A stretch of DNA of 9,335 nt from Clostridiaceae bacterium (GTDB taxonomy: Bacteria; Bacillota; Clostridia; Saccharofermentanales; DTU023): assembly GCA_012800135.1 (NCBI GenBank), contig JAAZJV010000020.1:1-9335 (forward strand). The letters are read 5' to 3'. Numbering within the stretch: position 1 is the first letter of the stretch; the number at the start of each line of letters is the position of its first letter. Of the stretch, positions 5,767-9,335 are shown in pieces. The notes under the pieces were generated by a model. That model was not told the DNA's origin, did not search any database, and saw nothing but the letters and a program-made list of their open reading frames with translations. The position numbers and the translations under genes are program-made.

Positions 5767-6672
5767 TCACCGAGGTATGCGAACACGGATTGAAAGGAAA
5801 CTCTTTTCTTTTGTACCGTTTCGTTTTGCCAAGATTTCACAACGTCCGTGTGTTGTACAGCGCCCGGAAGCAAACCATGTACGCCTCTGCTTAACAATTC
5901 GCCAACCTGATGTCAACGGCTTATGGACAATCTTAAGCTTCTTGTCACAGGCTGGACAGGTGAATGCTGTTTTTTTCAAGATCTCAAGCGGCTCATCTTT
6001 TTTTTCGAGTGTTAAGGTTTGCGTGTACTGTCGATTCACCCAAGGGTCATAAAGAAAAGGGCGAATTTTTTCCATATACCTTGCGGCGTTCTCTTCGTTG
6101 GAAGATGTTTTGAAAGGAGCCAGCGTAGCTTGAAAAATGCGTGTCGCATAACGCGCGTCCGAAAACGCTTCATGAAAAGGAAGATCTTTAGGAATATTCA
6201 AGAAGTCCAGCGCATATTCAACCGATCGCTGATCTTTGGACAGGGTGTCTTCAGCTATCGCGGAAAAGAACTGCTGAAGATCCAAAGCGAGCCAAGATGT
6301 CGGTTTTTCTAGGTCAAAATACTCTATGTTCGATTTCAGAACTTCAGGATCGGAATAACCCCACGAAGCGAGGATGGCCTTCTCACCTATGAAGTCGCAC
6401 ATGTTGCGATACACTTCCGGAAAACGATCGCCTGAACGCAGACTCTCTTCAGTGCGACCTGTGAGCTTTGCAATATGGCGGTGCATGCGCCGGTAGAGCA
6501 CCGGCCTGACATTGGCGCGGAATGTACCCATGACATCCAGTTCAGGCGATAAGCAAACAGCACCAATCTCTATGATCTCGAACATCATGTCTCGCACAAG
6601 CTTCGGCGCTTTTTTGCCGGGAAGCGCGGAATTCCATTCCAGATCAATCACTGCAAATGTGGTCTTAGACAC
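5767..6672 (-). CDS. DEDDh-family 3'-5' exonuclease with zinc-ribbon-like C-terminus
   Basis: This is a protein of about 301 residues with the DnaQ-like exonuclease fold, which removes nucleotides from the 3' end of DNA or RNA using two metal ions. The motifs are in order: Exo I VIDLEWN (Asp10 and Glu12 from the start used here), Exo II around WGYSDPEVL (Asp108), and Exo III FHEAFSDA with His167 and Asp172. The DLEWN form resembles the ERI-1/KapD branch rather than the polymerase III proofreading subunit, so RNA is a plausible substrate. The C-terminal 65 residues carry CPAC (239-242) and CTTHGRC (272-278), a possible zinc-binding knuckle. I prefer the GTG at 6672 because AAGGA lies 8 bases before it. 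The ATG at 6681 overlaps that same Shine-Dalgarno and is a poor start by comparison. It follows a small ORF and dnaJ with little spacing, so it is probably co-transcribed. Confidence 0.85.
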   Translation of the reverse strand: MSKTTFAVIDLEWNSALPGKKAPKLVRDMMFEIIEIGAVCLSPELDVMGTFRANVRPVLYRRMHRHIAKLTGRTEESLRSGDRFPEVYRNMCDFIGEKAILASWGYSDPEVLKSNIEYFDLEKPTSWLALDLQQFFSAIAEDTLSKDQRSVEYALDFLNIPKDLPFHEAFSDARYATRIFQATLAPFKTSSNEENAARYMEKIRPFLYDPWVNRQYTQTLTLEKKDEPLEILKKTAFTCPACDKKLKIVHKPLTSGWRIVKQRRTWFASGRCTTHGRCEILAKRNGTKEKSFLSIRVRIPR

Positions 6673-6690
6673 TGTTGTCATCCTTATCGT

Positions 6691-6810
6691 TTAACAAAAA
6701 TGGCAAGAACAAAGTTTGGCGAAGACGATGATTCGTACTGAGTTAAATATTGCTTTCCATAGAGGCGCCTTCAGCTCATTCAGAGCGACAACAATGTCTT
6801 GAACCGGCAT
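6691..6810 (-). CDS. 39-residue small ORF between dnaJ and the exonuclease, function unknown
   Basis: An ATG begins two bases after the dnaJ stop, with AGAAAGG 6 bases upstream, and the frame runs to a TAA 18 bases before the exonuclease start. It therefore fills nearly all of a spacer that would otherwise look empty. The product starts MPVQDIVVALNELKAPLWKA and ends in a hydrophobic, cysteine-containing tail (VRIIVFAKLCSCHFC, three Cys). It could be a small membrane-associated peptide, a translational-coupling leader for the exonuclease, or the remnant of a lost gene. I do not recognise it. The placement and ribosome site are the only evidence that it is translated. Confidence 0.4.
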   Translation of the reverse strand: MPVQDIVVALNELKAPLWKAIFNSVRIIVFAKLCSCHFC

Positions 6811-6812
6811 GC

Positions 6813-7982
6813 TTAACCTTTCTTCGGGGAAAACACGTTGCGGACTTTGTCAAAGAAACGCTGCCGTTTCTCGTAATGCTGAGGCGTTAAACTAGCTTCA
6901 AACTTGCGCAACATCTCCTTCTGATCATTCGTTAGATTGCGCGGCACTTCAAGAATCACACGAAATGTGTGATCGCCTCGTGCGCTGGGATGATCAATAT
7001 AGGGGATCCCTTTCCCGCGAATCGTATAGAGATCGCCGGGCTGAGTTCCCTCCCGCAATGTGTAGTAAACGGTTCCATCAATCGTCGGGACTTCAATTTC
7101 CTCACCGGCTGCCGCCTGCGCATAAGTGATGGGCACCTCACAGTAAGTGCGTGTGCCTTCACGCGAAAAGACGGGATGAGGGCGAATGGAAATCTGAACG
7201 TAAAGATCGCCGTTTGGTCCGCCATTCTTTCCGGGTTCACCTTCGTCTCGGAGTGTGAGCATCTCGCCTTCATCGATGCCCGCCGGCACTTTCACGCGGA
7301 GTGTTTTATTCTGCATAACGGTGCCTCTGCCGTCACAACGACGACAAGGCGACTCGATAATTTCTCCTGTTCCCTGACAACGCGAGCAAGTACGCGACGT
7401 CATCACTTGGCCGAAGATCGTTTGTTGTGACGTCTGTTCTTGGCCCGATCCATGACAAATAGGACATGTAACAGGCTTGGAACCGTCGGAAGCGCCGGTA
7501 CCTCCGCATTCCGGACAGCGCTCCGCTTTCCTTATGGAAATGTCACGTTCCACTCCGAAAGCCGCTTCCATAAAATCGAGATTCATGCGATATCGCAAAT
7601 TTGCCCCGCGAACCGGACCGGTTCTGCGTCGTGCGGCTCCGCGTGAACCGAATCCGCCGAACCCGCCGAACCCGCTAAAGCCTCCAAAGCCGCCGAAAAG
7701 CGTGGAGAAAAGATCATCCAAATTGATGCTGCCCATACCGCCGAAATCGTCCACGTCAACACCGGCTTGGCCATACTGGTCATACCGAGCACGTTTCTCG
7801 GGATCCGCGAGAACATCGTAGGCTTCATTCGCTTCTTTGAATTTAGCCTCTGCGTCTTTATCGTCGGGATTAACGTCGGGATGGTATTTTTTAGCAAGCT
7901 TCCAGAACGCTTTTTTGATCGTGTCTTCATCTGCATCGCGCGGGACGCCTAACACTTCGTAATAATCGCGCTTTGTCGCCAC
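6813..7982 (-). CDS. dnaJ: Chaperone DnaJ (Hsp40), class A
   Basis: This 389-residue type-I J-protein delivers unfolded clients to DnaK and stimulates its ATPase in the cytoplasm. The domains are all present and in order. The J-domain spans residues 1-70 with the HPD motif at 34-36. A Gly/Phe-rich stretch follows (about 80-115, with repeated GGFGGF). The zinc-finger domain has four CxxCxGxG repeats (CPECGGTG 156, CPICHGSG 173, CSRCQGTG 199, CRRCDGRG 213), and the client-binding C-terminal domains come after. The length is normal for the family. The start is GTG, with AGGAGG 5 bases upstream. It lies 265 bases after dnaK in the same direction, and the small ORF and exonuclease follow it closely. 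Confidence 0.98.
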   Translation of the reverse strand: MATKRDYYEVLGVPRDADEDTIKKAFWKLAKKYHPDVNPDDKDAEAKFKEANEAYDVLADPEKRARYDQYGQAGVDVDDFGGMGSINLDDLFSTLFGGFGGFSGFGGFGGFGSRGAARRRTGPVRGANLRYRMNLDFMEAAFGVERDISIRKAERCPECGGTGASDGSKPVTCPICHGSGQEQTSQQTIFGQVMTSRTCSRCQGTGEIIESPCRRCDGRGTVMQNKTLRVKVPAGIDEGEMLTLRDEGEPGKNGGPNGDLYVQISIRPHPVFSREGTRTYCEVPITYAQAAAGEEIEVPTIDGTVYYTLREGTQPGDLYTIRGKGIPYIDHPSARGDHTFRVILEVPRNLTNDQKEMLRKFEASLTPQHYEKRQRFFDKVRNVFSPKKG

Positions 7983-7987
7983 AGTTT

Positions 7988-8011
7988 CCTCCTGGAGGCG
8001 TCTTGCGCCTC
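7988..8011 (-). promoter_or_regulatory. Hairpin abutting the dnaJ ribosome-binding site
   Basis: GAGGCG and CGCCTC (8006-8011 with 7995-8000) form a 6-bp GC-rich stem with a 5-nt loop, two bases before the AGGAGG site (7988-7993). The downstream arm together with the site forms the palindrome CCTCCAGGAGG. The hairpin leaves the ribosome site just outside the stem, so it may keep it open or be part of a switch. No U-run follows on the coding strand. Confidence 0.45.
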
Positions 8012-8041
8012 ATTTTTGTATTCATATCTTATCACGTCACA

Positions 8042-8067
8042 AGAGCGGGCACACAGGCGCCCGCTCT
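8042..8067 (-). other. Strong 9-bp hairpin in the dnaK-dnaJ spacer
   Basis: AGAGCGGGC and GCCCGCTCT form a perfect GC-rich stem with an 8-nt loop, the most stable structure visible in the spacer. Neither strand has a T-run after it, so it is not a standard intrinsic terminator. An mRNA processing or stabilising element between the two chaperone genes, or a partial transcription pause, would fit its position. Confidence 0.6.
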
Positions 8068-8101
8068 AGCGGTTGTTCATAATGTGTTCTTCCGACCCTC
8101 A

Positions 8102-8121
8102 CACTACTTACGCAAGCAGTG
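8102..8121 (-). other. 8-bp hairpin in the dnaK-dnaJ spacer
   Basis: On the minus strand CACTGCTT pairs with AAGTAGTG around the loop GCGT. One pair is G-U in minus-strand RNA but would be an A-C mismatch in plus-strand RNA, which suggests that the structure acts in the dnaK-dnaJ transcript. Confidence 0.45.
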
Positions 8122-8190
8122 CGATCATATACGCGTCAACGCAACATTTCATGATCGGAAGCGCTGCGCTCTCTGCTTCGTCGATGTGCG

Positions 8191-8257
8191 CGCACGGTCA
8201 TCCGTGTGCTTAATGGTCGATATTCGATCGCACGGTCATCCATGTGCTTAATGATCG
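8191..8257 (-). repeat. Imperfect tandem repeat of a 38-bp unit at the end of dnaK
   Basis: A 29-base segment (8191-8219) recurs at 8229-8257 with two changes, giving a 38-base period. Each copy carries the hairpin CACGG-N4-CCGTG; in the upper copy one pair becomes G-U on the minus-strand RNA. The copy at 8229-8257 contains the last codons and TAA stop of dnaK, so the duplication starts inside the gene and puts a second CATTAA just after it. Confidence 0.75.
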
Positions 8258-9335
8258 TCGCCTCCGACATCTTTGAAGTCGGCTTCGTAGGTATTAGGGC
8301 CACTGGATGACGGGCCTTGCGGACCGCCCTGAGGACCGTACGACTGATCTTGCGGAGGCTGTTGCTCGGCTTGAGCTTTCTTGTACATGGTCTCGGACGC
8401 TTTATACACGGCTTGGCTAAGCGATGCCATGTCATTCTTCATGGTCTCGAGATCGCCCTTTTCATGACTTGAGCGAAGTTTTGCAAGCTCATCTTCAACA
8501 GCTTTCTTTTCTGAAGGATCGAATTTGTCGCCTGATTCTTTCAGAAGTTTCTCCGTCTCATAGATGGTCGTCTCGGCACGGTTTTTCGTGTCGACTTCGT
8601 CCTTCTTTTTCCTATCCTCTTCGGCAAACCGTTTCGCATCTTCTACGGCCTGCTCGATATCGGCATCCGAGAGGTTGCTGCTCGCCGTGATGGTGATGTG
8701 CTGCGCGCGGTTCGTACCCTTGTCGATCGCAGAAACGTTGACGATTCCGTTCGCGTCTATGTCAAATGAGACCTCAATTTGAGGAATGCCGCGTGGTGCC
8801 GGAGCGATACCGTCAAGGATAAAGCGGCCGAGAGATTTGTTGCCTGCGGCCATCTCGCGCTCACCTTGTAGAACGTGCACTTCGACCTGTGTCTGGCCGT
8901 CCGCCGCAGTCGAAAAAATGCGTTTCTTGCTCGTTGGAATACGCGTGTTGCGGTCAATCATTTTCGTCATAACGCCGCCGAGCGTTTCAATTCCGAGGGT
9001 CAGCGGTGTGACGTCAATCAACACCATGTCGTCGATATCGCCGGCAAGGATACCTGCCTGAATCGCTGCGCCCATCGCTACACACTCATCGGGGTTGATG
9101 CCCTTAAACGGTTCTTGACCGAAGTACTGGCGCACCATCTCTTGGACAGCCGGTATGCGAGTCGATCCGCCAACGAGTAATACTTTGTGAATATCTTCAG
9201 GTTTGAGATTTGCATCTCTCATCGCCGCGTCAAGCGGAATGCGGGTCTTGTCAACCAAATCAGACGTCATGGCCTCAAATTTTGCACGTGTTAACTGGAG
9301 ATCCAAGTGTTTCGGTCCATGCTGATCAGCCGTGA
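8248..9335 (-). CDS. dnaK: Chaperone DnaK (Hsp70), C-terminal 361 residues (5' end outside window)
   Basis: This is the ATP-driven Hsp70 that binds exposed hydrophobic segments with DnaJ and GrpE. The reading frame is open to the window edge, where it begins [20 protein letters not shown], so any start inside it (for example a TTG at 9306) is an artefact. Visible parts are the end of the nucleotide-binding domain ([14 protein letters not shown] and [15 protein letters not shown]), the interdomain linker ([17 protein letters not shown]), the substrate-binding beta domain ([35 protein letters not shown]) and the helical lid. A Pro/Gln/Gly/Ser-rich tail closes with [13 protein letters not shown], the counterpart of the usual DAEFEEV end. 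The normal partners hrcA and grpE would be expected upstream, outside the window. No CIRCE element is visible here. Confidence 0.98.
   Translation of the reverse strand, partial: TADQHGPKHLDLQLTRAKFEAMTSDLVDKTRIPLDAAMRDANLKPEDIHKVLLVGGSTRIPAVQEMVRQYFGQEPFKGINPDECVAMGAAIQAGILAGDIDDMVLIDVTPLTLGIETLGGVMTKMIDRNTRIPTSKKRIFSTAADGQTQVEVHVLQGEREMAAGNKSLGRFILDGIAPAPRGIPQIEVSFDIDANGIVNVSAIDKGTNRAQHITITASSNLSDADIEQAVEDAKRFAEEDRKKKDEVDTKNRAETTIYETEKLLKESGDKFDPSEKKAVEDELAKLRSSHEKGDLETMKNDMASLSQAVYKASETMYKKAQAEQQPPQDQSYGPQGGPQGPSSSGPNTYEADFKDVGGDDH

Noticed and set aside
6679..6681. ATG as the exonuclease start
   Set aside because: It directly abuts the AAGG it would need as ribosome site; the GTG nine bases later has proper spacing. 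Both remain possible.
7467..7472. A fourth GTTACA on the coding strand as another ECF site
   Set aside because: It lies inside the dnaJ zinc-finger coding region with no gene start nearby; about what chance predicts.
8042..8067. Strong hairpin as the dnaK terminator
   Set aside because: The stem is good but neither strand has a following T-run, so it is listed as a structure of unknown role.
7983..8247. CIRCE heat-shock operator before dnaJ
   Set aside because: No TTAGCACTC-N9-GAGTGCTAA or close variant is visible in the spacer.

Overview
All nine genes I can support read on the minus strand. The window looks like a chromosomal stretch of a low-to-mid GC Gram-positive bacterium, most likely a clostridial Firmicute. 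The reasons are: Gram-positive style AGGAGG ribosome sites; a clostridial-type ECF sigma factor translationally overlapped by a one-pass membrane partner; a DnaK tail rich in Pro, Gln and Gly that ends in an acidic motif; and lipobox-anchored serpins of the kind known from gut Clostridia. The taxonomic call is inference.

In transcription order (high to low coordinates) the layout is as follows. (1) Chaperone block: the C-terminal part of dnaK (cut by the window end), a 265-bp structured spacer, then dnaJ. A 39-codon ORF of unknown function begins 2 bases after the dnaJ stop and fills most of the gap to a DEDDh 3'-5' exonuclease with a zinc-ribbon-like tail. (2) Two tandem paralogous lipoprotein serpins. 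Their bodies are similar and both have inhibitory-type hinges, but their reactive-centre loops differ. The 242-bp spacer between them holds a 30-bp direct repeat, a dyad and a good sigma-A-like promoter. (3) An ECF sigma factor and a membrane protein that is probably its anti-sigma factor, with overlapping reading frames. (4) The N-terminal third of a class-I GAPDH whose sequence resembles the trypanosome glycosomal type, behind its own sigma-A-like promoter.

The most interesting signal is regulatory. The sequence GTTAC, 16 bases, then [CA]GT[CT] occurs on the coding strand upstream of the sigma gene and of each of the two serpin genes. It has the layout of an ECF -35/-10 pair. If real, the sigma factor is autoregulated and drives the two surface protease inhibitors beside it. 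The membrane anti-sigma factor could then act as a sensor, possibly of proteolysis or envelope damage. This would be a compact 'sense and inhibit' protease-defence module. The elements and gene order are read directly from the sequence; the circuit is inference.

No gene-free stretch exceeds 300 bases. I see no tRNA, rRNA, CRISPR array, insertion sequence or transposase.
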